Position numbers and translations under genes: made by a program
Assembly (NCBI GenBank): GCA_030052745.1
Contig: JANBVO010000044.1
Location: forward strand, 1-64,000
Direction of reading: 5' to 3'
Length of the DNA: 64,000 nucleotides
From: Pleurostoma richardsiae
Lineage: Eukaryota; Ascomycota; Sordariomycetes; Calosphaeriales; Pleurostomataceae
Notes under the pieces: generated by a model
Told to the model about the DNA's origin: nothing
What the model saw: the letters and a program-made list of their open reading frames with translations, nothing else
The model's database searches: none
Shown: positions 12,337-23,103 of the stretch, one piece after another
Position numbering within the stretch: the first letter of the stretch is position 1
Layout of the letters: each line of letters opens with the position of its first letter

Positions 12337-13157
12337 TCAATTGAAGATTCTGACGTCGGGTTCGATAAGATGCGACCTGATCAAGGCGCCGTTGGGTATG
12401 TCGTTCTCCTCGGCACGTTGAGCAGCCGCCTCCCGTGAGGTCTCGATACCGGCTCGAAGATGGCGGGCAATCAAGCGTTCTTTGGCTATCTCAGGCGGCA
12501 CGTCCACAAACCATCTAGCGACCAGTTAGCATGCTTGATACTAGAGTGTGTCGAGGCTGACTCTGATATCTGACCTGTCGTCTACAAGTTTTGCAATTTT
12601 GCGCCAGGGAGGCTGGTCGAGGAGGGTATAGTTTCCTTCAATTATCACTACCTTGGTGGTTGATAGTATCTCAATATCGTCCGGAACTGGGTCTTTGACT
12701 GCGTGGTCGAAACTAGGAGCCCTGATGGCCAGATTGGGTGCATCGACTGTGGTAACTGGGGTGTTTCGCAGAGCCACTACAATTTTCACGAAGGCATCGG
12801 CGTCGAAGGTGAACGGTGCGCCGCGCCGGTGGAAAGCCATGTCTGGGTCTTCGAAGGTTGCCAGGACAGCCTTAGGATAGTGAAATCCGTCCTGTAAAAA
12901 GGGAGTCAGCGTTGGGTTAGCCGTGTTGGGCGCTCACAGGGGTGACCTGCCATCGGGACGACTTGGGCATTTTCGATGCCGTAGCTGGGCAGAGCGCGAA
13001 GGACCGCTGCGGCTATTGTTGTCTTCCCCGAGCCAGGAACGCCAGACAGTGCGATCAATATGCGCCTGTCTGACCTCTTTGCCCGGTTCAAGAGGGCTTG
13101 GATGCGCAGGCACAGGATCCCTACGGCCTGTTCCGAATCAATTGAAATTACTGACAT
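12337..13157 (-). CDS. P-loop kinase, uridine-kinase/YFH7-like
   Basis: Exons 13157-12951, 12891-12575 and 12514-12337 give 233 aa. The Walker A loop is SGVPGSGKTT at about residues 38-47. VVPMDGFHYPK follows across the first splice junction, then VVIIEGNYTLLD, and a C-terminal RWFVDVPPEIAKERLIARH helix carrying the lid arginines. This order is typical of the phosphoribulokinase/uridine kinase superfamily and of yeast Yfh7-like proteins. The substrate is unknown, probably a small hydroxylated metabolite. To keep the universally conserved PMDGFH motif the first intron must start with GC (ATG|GCAGGT) and end at TTTTTACAG. The gene converges tail-to-tail with the Zn2Cys6 gene, 134 bp apart. Confidence 0.85.
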
Positions 13158-13469
13158 GGCTTCTCGCTGATTCTGTGTTCTTGAACCTCGAACTCGTCTC
13201 CGGGCCCTGGGGGTTTCTCAAGATACCCTTTCCCTCTTGACCCTCGAGCCTGACAGTCCCCCGGCATCACGTTCTGTCCCAGCACCCCACGGACGAGTCT
13301 CCTCCGGGTCGTGGCCCGGATCCATGTCCGGAGAAGAGCCGAAAGGAACGCGCTGCGGGGAATGGCACCAGCCGATCACATCACCAGGCGTCCGACTAGG
13401 CAGGGGTCATAAACGTATGACTACGGTAGGCGATAGCTGTTTCTTTGAGATAATTTATTTTCGACTAAT
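13158..13469. other. Intergenic, upstream of the P-loop kinase
   Basis: This holds the promoter of the minus-strand kinase gene. It is GC-rich with several CCGG/CCGGGTC-type words. No TATA box or gene was seen. Confidence 0.4.
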
Positions 13470-13696
13470 ACTAGGCCGGTCAAGCCACTAGGCCGATCAA
13501 GTTACTGGGCCGGTCAAGCTACTAACCAGGTTGACCAGCCTACTAAGCCTGCTAACCCATCAGGCCGATTAAGCTACTAGGTTGACCAACCTACTAAGCT
13601 TGTTAACCCATTAGGTTGATTAAGCTACTAGGTAAGTTAAGCTACTGTGTACGTTAAACTACTAGGTAAGTTAACTTACTAAGTACTTAACCCATA
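13470..13696. repeat. 17-bp minisatellite with directional C-to-T decay
   Basis: Eleven or so units begin with ACTAGG/ACTAAG and end in CAAGC/TTAAGC. The first, ACTAGGCCGGTCAAGCC, occupies 13470-13486; the next starts at 13487 and the third at 13504. Longer units of about 21 and 34 nt interrupt the 17-nt series, forming a higher-order pattern seen twice. Copies at the left end are GC-rich; copies at the right end (ACTAGGTAAGTTAAGCT) differ mostly by C-to-T and G-to-A changes. This is seen directly. RIP-like mutation is one explanation, ordinary minisatellite turnover another. Confidence 0.85.
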
Positions 13697-13999
13697 GCTT
13701 AAACGATTCATTTTCCTCATGATAGAGCAATCTACTACGTACACGCAAGACCGCCTGAATACGAGTGGGGTCAATCTAGTTAAAAAATGGACTGTTTCAA
13801 AAAGACCGCTGTCGTCTACCGTATATGATGAGCGTGCTTTCGAGACCCGGGGCCTGCACTGTGGGGTTGGTCGCACCGGCCAGCACCGGCCAGCTCCACC
13901 GACTGGAGCAGCGCATGACTCCGGAGCCGCTCTCATTGGCCCGGGCGACTGTTGTCCGGTGGAGGGCCCTCCGCAAAGCGCTCCCACGCAGGCTCCTTT

Positions 14000-14022
14000 C
14001 CCCACGGGACTCGCCCGTGGGG
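14000..14022. promoter_or_regulatory. Inverted pair of CreA/CRE1-type sites
   Basis: CCCCACGGG and CCCGTGGGG form a perfect 9-bp inverted repeat around a 5-nt spacer. Each arm carries GTGGGG, which fits the SYGGRG consensus of the carbon-catabolite repressor CreA/CRE1. It lies about 155-175 nt before the ATG of the sugar carrier and upstream of its TATA box. Closely spaced paired sites are the arrangement known to be functional in Aspergillus; use here is inferred. Confidence 0.55.
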
Positions 14023-14067
14023 CCACCATCCCGGTGATGCGGTTGTGCACCACGGCCGGGAGAGGAG

Positions 14068-14074
14068 TATATAA
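14068..14074 (+). promoter_or_regulatory. TATA box of the sugar carrier gene
   Basis: TATATAA lies 102 nt before the chosen ATG, in a GC-rich surround where such a word stands out, at a normal distance for a fungal core promoter. Confidence 0.55.
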
Positions 14075-14175
14075 GGCCGGCGTGCTTCCCCAGATTCCTG
14101 CGTATCGGCCCTACTCACTACCGATACATCATCCTGCATCACGCCGCAGCTTACTTCCCCAGCATTGTCTCGAAC

Positions 14176-16126
14176 ATGGCTGCTGCAGTCGCAACCCCAC
14201 AGCAAGAGGCCGTCGCCTCGCCCAAGAAGGGCGTCTGGCGAATGGTCAGGGAAAACCCATACATCTTCGGCCTGTCGATGGTAGGTCCTGATCTATATCC
14301 TTGGGTCGTTAGGCTCTAAGGTTGACCTCCCTGTTCCAGTTTGCCAGCTTGGGCGGCTTCCTCTTCGGCTATGACCAAGGTGTCGTCTCCGGCGTCCTGA
14401 CCATGCAGTCTTTCGGCGCCGACTTCCCTCGTATCTACCTCGACAGCGGCTTCAAGGGCTGGTTTGTCTCGACGCTGCTGCTCCTTGCCTGGTTCGGCTC
14501 CCTCATCAATGGGCCCCTGGCCGATCGGTTTGGCCGCAAGGGCTCCATGCTCGTGGCCGTCGTCATTTTCGTCATCGGATCAGCCTTCCAGGCTGGCGCC
14601 AACTCCATAGCCATGCTTTTTGCTGGTGAGTAACTCGCTAGCACTGCTTGTGGGGCGCACGAGTGCTGACAGTCCCCAGGACGCGCAGTGGCTGGTCTCG
14701 CGATCGGCATGCTGACCATGATCGTGCCCATGTATATGTCTGAAGTATCCACGCCTGGAATTCGCGGTACTCTCGTCGTCCTGCAGCAGCTCAGCATCAC
14801 TTTGGGTATCCTCATCAGCTACTGGGTTGAGTACGGCACCCAGTACATCGGAGGGACCCGTTGCGCTCCGGATATCCCCTACACCGGAGGCACTGCTGAC
14901 GACCGAACCTTCGATCCCCGACACGACGTCGGTCCTAACGGTTGCACAGGACAGTCACAGGCCTCGTGGAGATTCCCCTTTGCACTGCAGATCCTGCCTG
15001 CCATCATCCTGGGCATCGGAATGATCTTCTACCCCGAGTCTCCCAGATACTACCTCATGCGCAAGGATGAGCAGAAGGCGCTCTCAGCACTTGCCAAGCT
15101 GCGCCGCGTCCACCCGGACACTGAATTTTTGCGGATTGAGTACCTGGAGATCAAGGCCGAGGTACTCTTCGACGAGTCTGTCGCGCGCGACAGGCACCCA
15201 GGCAAGACTGGGGTCTCTTTGTGGCTCTCTCAGCACGCCGAGCTGGTGTCGACCTGGCCGGCCTTCAGGCGTCTGGCGGTCGGTTGCTGCATTATGTTCT
15301 TCCAACAGTTTATGGGATGCAATGCCATGATATATGTGAGCTTCCCAGTTGTCTCTATTACCCTCTCCTTGTCCCGCTTCTGCTTTGCTTCACATCGGAC
15401 TACCATCGATGTCTCAGCGTGGACATCGGCTCACATGCTAGCTAGTATGCCCCCACTATCTTCTCTCAGCTGGGCCTATCCGGCCAGACCTCGAGTCTCC
15501 TGGCCACAGGCGTCTACGGAATCGTCAACACCCTCTCAACTCTGCCGGCCCTGTTCCTGATCGACAAGGTCGGTCGCAGGCCCCTCCTGATGTGTGGCGC
15601 CGTCGGAACCTTCATCTCCCTCGTAATCGTCGGCGGCATAATTGGCGGCTACGGTTCCTCGCTCGCCACGCACAAGTCCGCCGGCTGGGCGGGCATTGCC
15701 TTCATCTACATCTACGACATCAACTTCTCCTACTCCTTCGCTCCCATCGGCTGGGTCCTGCCCTCGGAGATCTTCAACCTGGGCAACCGGTCCAAGGCTA
15801 TGGCCATTACGACGAGCGCTACCTGGATGTGCAACTTCATCATCGGGCTCGTGACCCCGGACATGCTCGACAGCATCAAGTGGGGCACCTACATCTTCTT
15901 CGCCGCCTTCTGCCTGCTCGCTCTGCTCTTTACCTTCTTCTTCGTGCCGGAGACGCGCGGCAAGAGCCTGGAGGACATGGACGTCGTGTTCGGCGACACG
16001 GCGGCGCACGAGGAGAAGACGCGGCTGTACGAGATCGCGGCTTCTATGGGACTGACGGAGCCTCTGCCGAACGAGAAGGTGGACTACGTCAGGCACGAGA
16101 CTGTCGATGTCGAGCATCGGGTTTAG
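14176..16126 (+). CDS. MFS sugar transporter
   Basis: Exons 14176-14280, 14340-14625, 14680-15335 and 15446-16126 encode 575 aa, a standard length for fungal sugar porters with 12 membrane helices. Signatures are present in order: GGFLFGYDQGVVSG in helix 1, LADRFGRKGS after helix 2, GRAVAGLAIGM and VPMYMSEVSTPGIRG before helix 5, the PESPRYYL signature after helix 6, DKVGRRPLL after helix 8, and VPETRGKSLEDMD after helix 12. A plasma-membrane sugar/H+ symporter is expected from the family. Hexose, pentose or quinate specificity cannot be told by eye. The promoter has a TATA box and an inverted pair of CreA-type sites, suggesting glucose repression. The third intron (110 nt) is longer than the others. 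Confidence 0.93.
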
Positions 16127-16413
16127 TGGAGGAGTTTGTGGTAAACCTTGGCGCGCTGTGTAAAAGGAGATTGCCCAAGCTAGCTGTTCGTATCTAGCAG
16201 TCATTCCGGAGTAAGCGGAGTAATTCAATGCTCTTAAGTGTTCGCAATCAGTTCAGTGTTTATCATTCGCTTTTCATATGAGCATATATGGCCGATCATC
16301 AAAGCATTCAAGTCATTCCAAACGGCTTCTAGGCCGTATGTGCACCACTCTTCAGTTCCTTTACTCTCTCCCAAAGGGATGTACCAATTTTCCTATGAGG
16401 GACTGTCCCCTCC

Positions 16414-18171
16414 CTACTCCTCCCTTCGCCACCTCCGTCCCCTCCACTGAAGAAGCATTGTGGGCACTATCGCAATTCCCACCATCATCGCAGTCGCTAC
16501 ACCCGAGCTGGCAGCCAGCCCAACCTTCTCAATCATCTGAGGGAACCTATATTCACAGCACCGTAAGCGGACTATCCTTGTATGCTGAACAGGAGTGTAC
16601 TAGATGTTCCGGTGACTTACCAAAACGGGCCGATGAAACCCCAGATCTGGCGGACCAGGATGATGAAGACGCCGATTGCCGCCGCCTCCGAGCGGTAGCA
16701 GTCCACCGCATACGTGATCATGACCGTCGTGACGATCTGGTTGCCCGCGGCCGCGATGCCCGCCCCGATGATGGGCGTGACGTTCCAGTGGTCGCCGGCG
16801 CGCTGCGTCTGCACCAGGAACACCACGACGCCGCAGATCGTCAGGAGGTGCCCGGCGTAGCTCAGCCACAGGCGGAACTCCGGCTCGGGGGCCTTCCCGC
16901 TCCGCTTGTGCCGCCGCCACATCCAGCGGTCCGACATGGCGCCGCCGACCTGCTCGCCCAGCAGGGTGCCGATGATGACGCCCGCGAACTGCAGCCCGAC
17001 CTGCTGGGTGTTGAAGCCGAACTGCTCCGGGAAGATCTGCGGCAGCTCGATGGTGATCATGACGCTGCCCCACAGGAAGATCATGGCGTAGGCGGCGGCG
17101 GGGATGGCGACGCAGGCGCGCCGGGCCAGGAAGAGCGGCTGGATGAAGTCGACGGGCCGCATAGGGGTGGGGTCGATGCGGCGGAAGCTGAAGAGCTGGG
17201 CGAGGTAGGACTTCTTGGCCGTCTTATCACTGGGGGTGTGGCCCAGGGTGTTGGGCAGGTAGCGAGTCTCAGAGCCGAGGAAGAAGTAGAGGATGAACTG
17301 GACGCCATTTGTCTGTTGAGAAGCAGGTTAACAACAGTTCGTGCAACGAAGGTCGTGCGAGGAAGGTCGGTCGTCTCAACTCACAATAGCAAGCGTCCAG
17401 TAGATCCATCTATACCCAACCCGCAAGGCGGCGAAGCCGAAGATAAACGGCGCGACCGGCACGCCCAGCGTGACCATGGTGGTCCAGATGCCCATGCACT
17501 TACCGCGCTCCTTCTTGAAGAACATCTCGGACACGACGCCGCTGCCGATGGAGGCGGCGGGTGAGATGAAGAAGGCAGTCAGGGCGCGGCAGAAGGCCAT
17601 CGTGGCGTACGAGTGGCAGAGGCCGCAGCCGACGTTGCAGACGAGACTGCAGATGAGGGAGATGAGGAAGATGGGCCGCCGGCCGTAGGCCTGCGCGACG
17701 GGACGCCAGAAGAGGGGAGCGCCGCCGAGGATGGCGATGACGAGCGAGGTCAGGTAGCTGGCCCGCTGGACGCTGATGTGGAGGTCCGCGGCGATGTCTA
17801 CGAAGGCACACTGGATGGCAGAGGCGGTAAAAGTGGCCATCATGGCGTGGAAGGCGACAAGAGAGAGATTGATAACTTTCTGTATTTGGAGACACACTCG
17901 GGTCAGAGTCGTCTTCTTCGGCAGTGAGGAGAGTATCAATTCCAGGTACCTTGCTCTTCCGCCAGTTCAAGGGGTCAGCATCGTCCAGAGACGGGATGGG
18001 GTCCAAGGTCACGGTGCCATGGCGGGCAAGGAGATATTCTCGGTGCTCGTTCGAGAGGCCCTCGCCATCTGACTTGAGAGACGTTAGTAAAGATCAATAG
18101 AGTTTTGCATCGACATGATGGTTGAGACTCACAGTGTACTCAACATGATGATCCTCTTCCTTGCCGGACAT
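16414..18171 (-). CDS. MFS transporter, drug/metabolite type
   Basis: Exons 18171-18133, 18072-17950, 17879-17385, 17312-16621 and 16546-16414 give 493 aa. The cytosolic N-terminus ends in DPLNWRKSKK, a signature of fungal 12-helix drug:H+ antiporter-like proteins, just before helix 1. YGRRPIFLISLICSLVCN after helix 2 is the family motif A region, and GSGVVSEMFFKKERGKCMGI precedes helix 5. It is an integral membrane carrier for a small organic compound in either direction. The 3' end meets the sugar-carrier 3' end tail-to-tail (287 bp). It is transcribed in the same direction as the DUF3500 gene behind it, so two carriers flank the enzyme genes. Confidence 0.9.
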
Positions 18172-18956
18172 GGCGGGAGATGCTTGTGATGTCCTGTGGG
18201 ATCTCTAACACTGAAATCACACGAAGAGGGAGTCGAAAAGAAGTGAAGAGAATTAGGGCCTTGAGGAAACCATCTTCCCCAGACTGGAGCTTCCCCGGAC
18301 CTTTTAATCTCCCTCGGAGATATCCCCATCAACGCGAGCGTCACCCCCAGCGGTAGCGCCGTATACCCCGGGTCACCCCCACATTCCCCCATCTCCACCG
18401 CCCCCGGGCCTCGAGCCCCTTTAGGCTGCCCCTGCCAAGGCCAGGCCAATCGGAGATGGGTGGACCGTGGAGGGTGAGAATGCTTGTTTTAGCCTCGCTG
18501 ATCTATCGACGTCCTTGTCCAAGCGACCCCCTCAACAAGTTACATCAACCCAACGTTTGCGGGTACGCAATCGGGCCTCAGGAAAGAAGAGTGGCGACTC
18601 CATCTGTCCGAGGGAGCCTGCAGCACTAGTCTCGGCGAGTCAGGTTCCATGATGATGTCGAAAGCAGTAACGCTACGTGGCGGGGGAGCATCGCCGCGTG
18701 CCCGTGTCTCAGCAATCCCTGCTCGATTGGAGCGGATATACGGTGGAAACAGGCGCACGTGGAGCCTCAGCATTGATTATCCAGGCAACTGCCTCTGGGT
18801 GTTCTTTTACGCGACACGGTAGCGGCAGACGGCATTCGACTCGCTGATAAGCCTGAGAGAAAAGTGCGTCATCCTGCCGGATATTGCGGCAACAATAAAG
18901 AGACCTTATCTTTTCTCAATACTACACTTGATACTACCATAGCTGAGTTGAGTCGT
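18172..18956. other. Promoter region of the MFS carrier
   Basis: No gene. GC-rich, with a long CCCCxG-rich part at 18330-18420. It also contains the 3' flank of the DUF3500 gene. No convincing TATA box. Confidence 0.4.
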
Positions 18957-20357
18957 TCAGTGTGCCCCCTCGCCTGCTCTCCCGCCCCTCCCGAGATTCT
19001 CCCCTTCCCATTGGAACTTCTGTTCGCGCCCTGGTATAAGCGCCCTCAACGCTATGCCGTAGTCCCCACCGTTGGGGGTCCTCAGCAGGGTGTGAATGTG
19101 AAACTTGGCCGGCTCTTTGTTCGTAAGGAACACGCCGGAGTGGTGGTCAAACTCCACGATAATGACGGGGCTCTGGATGCGATAGTAGAACGGGTCATCG
19201 TCCCCAAAACTGCCTATCCAGCAGAAGTAGGTCTCACCGTACCACGACTGCACCTGCTGAAGGCGAATCTTCCTCGCCTGCTCAGGCAGATAACTCAGAT
19301 ACTCATCTACAATCTGAGTGATGAAGTCTTGCTCCAGCTTGGTCATCTCGGAGACCAGGACGCCCTCGTAGGGGACCACCCTGTTGTCGCGGTACGCGCC
19401 GCAGACGTGCCGCTGATCGTCGTGGTTCCAACGGCCATGCGGCATAGCGGGGTCTCTCATCTGGACGTAGATCTGCGCCTGCTTTTGTCTCTCGGGAGAT
19501 AGGCGCTGCATGAGCTGCAGGCCTAGTCGCTCCTCGTTCGTCATGATGCGGGTCCCCTTGTAGGGCCCGCTGTCGATCAGGTTCGGCTCTGCACCGGTGA
19601 ACCAGGGTGACAGGACCATCTGCCGCTTGTAGAAGAAAGCGTTGAGGCATAGGTGGTGGCCGTAAAAGGAAAAGCCCCACGGCTCGGTTGTTGAGGGAGC
19701 CGCACCGAACAGGACGAAGTTGTAGGAGAACTCGTTCATGACTGCGGGCGCCTCGACGAGTTCTCCAAGGAAGCCATTGATCCTCATGGCAGCTATGGCC
19801 TTTGCGTATCCCTCTGGTGATAGGCAGGCCTTGAGGACTCCCATCACTGCATTGCGCAGAGAGGCATCGACATCCGGGGAGTCGAGCCTGATGCCCTTGT
19901 CGCTGAGCAAAAACTCGGGGTTCGACCAAGTGCGCCATTGAGGCGAGTCGATGTGGTACAATGTCCGTTCTCTCTGGTTCTGATTCAACTTGGAAACGAC
20001 GAGCTGTGCAGCATCGACGATCTCCTCGATCGGTATGCCTTCGTCCTCGAGCTGGAACAGCCCTTGCCTAGGCTTCCCTTGACGGCAGAGGTCAGCGTGA
20101 GTCTATCGTCCCTCTGCGGCTCAACCTGATCACGGTTTCGGCTCACCATCGTTTGTGACGCCCTTGAATGGCTCAATGAACAGCTTAAGCCAGTGCTGCC
20201 ACAGGGCATGAAGCCATGGGGGCTTTCCTCCCTCCTTGAAGGCCCTGGCGTACTCGTATGCGTCTTGTTTCTTCATGGTGGTGAACCTCTCGCCGCTTAA
20301 GTCCGGGAGGAACTCCCGGAAAGGGCTATCTGAGACATCACCACTTGTCGAAGCCAT
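18957..20357 (-). CDS. DUF3500 family protein
   Basis: Exons 20357-20147 and 20077-18957 give 443 aa. The body matches the DUF3500 pattern known from bacteria and fungi: EPWGFSFYGHHLCLNAFF (His211-His212), WFTGAEPNLIDSGPYKGTR, and near the end VIIVEFDHH (379-383), KFHIHTLLRTPNGGDYG (HIHT at 397-400). There is no signal peptide or membrane helix, so it is probably cytosolic. The biochemical role is unknown. The repeated, widely spaced His pairs and acidic residues look like a metal or active site, which is inference. The gene is head-to-head with the FAH-family gene across 578 bp and sits beside two carriers, a monooxygenase and a regulator, so a catabolic enzyme role is plausible. Confidence 0.88.
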
Positions 20358-20935
20358 TTTGCTTTACTCAGCTGTCTGTTCTGCTTCTCTAGTAACAGAA
20401 ACAAAGGCGGCAAGACCCTGCTCACAGAGGCCTACAGGTTGAGGTCCCTTGACTAATTGCACGCTTTGATAGTACAACTAGTAGCAGCGCGGTTGGTCGT
20501 ATTACCCTCAGAACATGGCATCTCTTAACAGCCTCCCTCGCGAGCCTCCACCACGATTTATGAATATTGGAGAATCAGAACATCGCCGAAACTGTATTTC
20601 CCCCACTTCCCCGGCACTTCTCCAGAAACGCAAAAGCCGGAGCAGATCTTTCGATGCTTGGAGGCGGCGATCGGCGCGGAGAGGTGGGGACGGCAGACCT
20701 CGCCCCTATTGGATCATTGCTCAAACGCCGTCGTCCGCAGTCGGAGAGGCTGCTCGCACTCAACGGCGCTCGAGGCGGGTCTGCGGGAGTACATTATCCC
20801 TCGCGAGGATTATGAAGAGGATTTTCCATCTTGCTGCTATCGAACGACAACGACAACGTAAACAATCACATAGCTTGGCATCCAGGTCACGACGGGTATT
20901 GCCAACCTGGAACAGAAACCCGACCGCCAATAACC
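20358..20935. promoter_or_regulatory. Bidirectional promoter between DUF3500 and FAH genes
   Basis: The two start codons are 578 bp apart and point away from each other. A 146-codon open frame on the plus strand covers most of the right half and runs over the FAH start, but has no recognisable content. Several CGG/CCG triplets that Zn2Cys6 proteins could bind are present (e.g. CGGAGAGG near 20681). No clear TATA box. Confidence 0.45.
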
Positions 20936-22155
20936 ATGTCGATACCATCCTTTAAGCGTGAGTGGCCCGTTTTTGGACTAGCAACCGGGTTGATTATGTG
21001 ACCTGGTGGCTGACCGGGCGACAGGCCTTGTTCGGTTCCTTCCGCGAGGAAACCCCAGCACCGTCCTCATTGGGGAACCGGTGGACGACAGCATCGACGT
21101 GGGGGCTGCCCTCCGCAAGGGCGCTGATGTCGTCGCAGCAGTGTTCTCCGGGACCTCTGTCCTGGCTCCGGGTGAGCGGACGGGCAAGTCGGAGACAATC
21201 GACAGGATCCTCTCGCCCCTGGCAGCTCATGAAGTTGGGACGATCCGCTGCATCGGTCTGAACGTATGTTGTGGCCAAAGCTCCATTAGGCCGCCCAGAA
21301 GCGAGTTTCATGACTGACAGGCTTCGACATCTAGTACAAGCAGCATGCTCAGGAGGTTGGGATGGCTCTGCCGGATGTGCCGACTGTGTTCCTGTGAGGA
21401 TTGCTTGTCTCCCCCTTTGTCCGTGGCAAGGAACTAATCAGCCGCTTAGGAAGCCAAATACGGCACTGGCCGATCCGTGGCCAGCACCTGTACCCATCCC
21501 AAAGATCACGCAAAAGGACGACTGCGGCGACTACGAGGCTGAGCTCGGCGTTATTATCGGCAAGTCGGCCAAGAACGTGTCGGAGTCCGAGGCGATGGAC
21601 TACGTGCTCGGCTACACGGCATGCAACGACGTCTCTAGTAGGACGAGCCAGTTCGCCCAGACTCAGTGGTGTTTCTCCAAAGGATTTGACGGCTCATGCC
21701 CGATTGGTGAGCCTACTACATCTTTATCCGTTAGGCCGTCTTATTTCGACGGTATTGTGCTCCCTTCTTGATTACTGACATGGATCAGGTCCTACGCTTG
21801 CCTCTAGGGAGGTGATATCAGACCCCTCAAAGTTGAAGTTGCGGGGCCTGAAGAATGGCGAGGTGCTGCAAGACTGCGGTCTAGAGTGGGTTGCCCCTGA
21901 CGCCGCGGACTCACTGATCACTTTTCTGGCACTGACACAACATCCGATAGTGATCTTATCTTCAGCATCCCTAAGCTAGTAAGCTTTCTGTCTCAGGGCA
22001 CGACACTGCCACCTGGGACACTCATCATCACGGGTACGCCTGCTGGTGTTGGCACAGGAAGGTCTCCTAAAGTGACCTTGAGAGACGGTGATGAGTTTGC
22101 AGTTGAAATACAACCGCACATCGGAACTTTGATTAACTCATTCAAGAATGAGTAA
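20936..22155 (+). CDS. Fumarylacetoacetate hydrolase family protein
   Basis: Six exons (20936-20957, 21025-21263, 21335-21393, 21450-21706, 21789-21885, 21951-22155) give 292 aa. Family marks are clear: IRCIGLNYKQHAQE, DYEAELGVIIGKSAKNV with the metal-binding glutamates, DYVLGYTACNDVSSR, and the C-terminal PPGTLIITGTPAGVG. The length fits single-domain FAH proteins such as acylpyruvases, fumarylpyruvate hydrolase-like enzymes and oxaloacetate decarboxylases, which cut C-C bonds of 2,4-dioxo acids using Mg2+ or Mn2+. The last intron, with donor GTGGGT, was chosen to join QDCGLD to DLIFSIPK; it is the least certain border. The pairing with a ring monooxygenase suggests a late step of aromatic degradation. 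Confidence 0.88.
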
Positions 22156-22624
22156 GATAGAAACAAGATAGAAACTTGCCAGTGCAAGTATTAAGACTGT
22201 AGCTGTGTAGCTAGTTACATCGTAAACAAGGGCCGATAACGGAGCACTATGAAATCTGTTTCAAGTAGCTGTGCAAGCTGGTAGACAGGACATAGCGCAG
22301 CTGAGGGAGAAGACGAGTTCATGTCTAACAAACAGTCTTTGAACAAGATCATATAGACAAGCAAATGAGCTCAGTTATATCACCGTCAATGCTCGCCGGA
22401 ATCCTTCGTGAAGAGGTCAAGAACTGCTATGCGGAATTTCTGTATTGGAAGTAACGGATCCTAGGCGGTAGAGACAACATGCAGCAATGATTCTTCACAG
22501 CTCACGGGATGCTGGTTGATTCAAGAGGTTCCGCAGGACAGAGAACTGATATCTATACCATTCTATTCCTAAAGCTTCTTCCTCTATGTATGCTATGCAA
22601 TCTATGTCAAACAGCTCCCGGCAG
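22156..22624. other. Convergent 3' region, no gene
   Basis: This separates the 3' ends of the FAH and orphan genes. It is AT-richer than its surroundings. No gene or repeat seen. Confidence 0.4.
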
Positions 22625-23103
22625 TCAGCCTAGTAGCTTAGGAAACACTTCCTCTAGATGTGCGACGATGGCATCCGGCCCTTCCTTGACTTGCAGACCT
22701 TGTGGGATTGCATGGGTCTTGATGTCAGGTATGACAGACCTAGCTATGCTGTGCATCTGTGCGCTCTCCTCTGGTGTCCACATTGAAGCGCAGCACTACA
22801 CCCCGTGTCAGCAACGGCCGAAATTCACCCCTGCTTGGGCAGAACTCACGATGATATTGGGCTGCAGCTCCTTGACCTTCTCCTCGACCTCGTCTATGGC
22901 TACAACACCATCAGTACCCTGGAAAGCCATGCACAAACGTCATGAACAAATGACCTACAGGTGCAGTTTCCGACATGCTCGATGATGTAACGGTCCTTGA
23001 GGTCATTGGTCACCCGGCCGATGAGCAGCTTTGCCCGCGCAGGAGCGTTGTTGACTGTGAGGAGCTTGTAGGGCCCTGAGGAGGCTGTGGCGGTGGAAGC
23101 CAT
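22625..23103 (-). CDS. Small fungal protein of unknown function (121 aa)
   Basis: Exons 23103-22959, 22899-22850 and 22795-22625 close in frame. The product begins MASTATASSGPYKLLTVNNA and carries RAKLLIGRVTNDLKDRYIIE, IDEVEEKVKELQPNII, ASMWTPEESAQMHSIARSV and PDIKTHAIPQGLQVKEGPDA. The alternation of beta and alpha segments suggests a small alpha/beta fold. There is no signal peptide or membrane helix. I recognise no named domain; similar small hypothetical proteins occur in other fungi, as far as I recall. It is head-to-head with the FAD monooxygenase gene across 648 bp, suggesting co-regulation and perhaps an accessory or isomerase-like role. The first intron's acceptor (TTGTAG) was chosen to keep the frame; an earlier CAG would hit a stop. 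Confidence 0.72.

Noticed and set aside
15536-16228. 230-codon minus-strand frame
   Set aside because: Antisense shadow of the last exon of the sugar carrier, caused by strong third-position GC bias.
16278-17564. 428-codon plus-strand frame
   Set aside because: Antisense to the second MFS gene, whose membrane helices and introns are clear on the minus strand.
20515-20955. 146-codon open frame overlapping the FAH start
   Set aside because: Basic, low-information composition, no domain, and it runs into the first exon of a well-supported gene in another frame. Treated as part of the divergent promoter.
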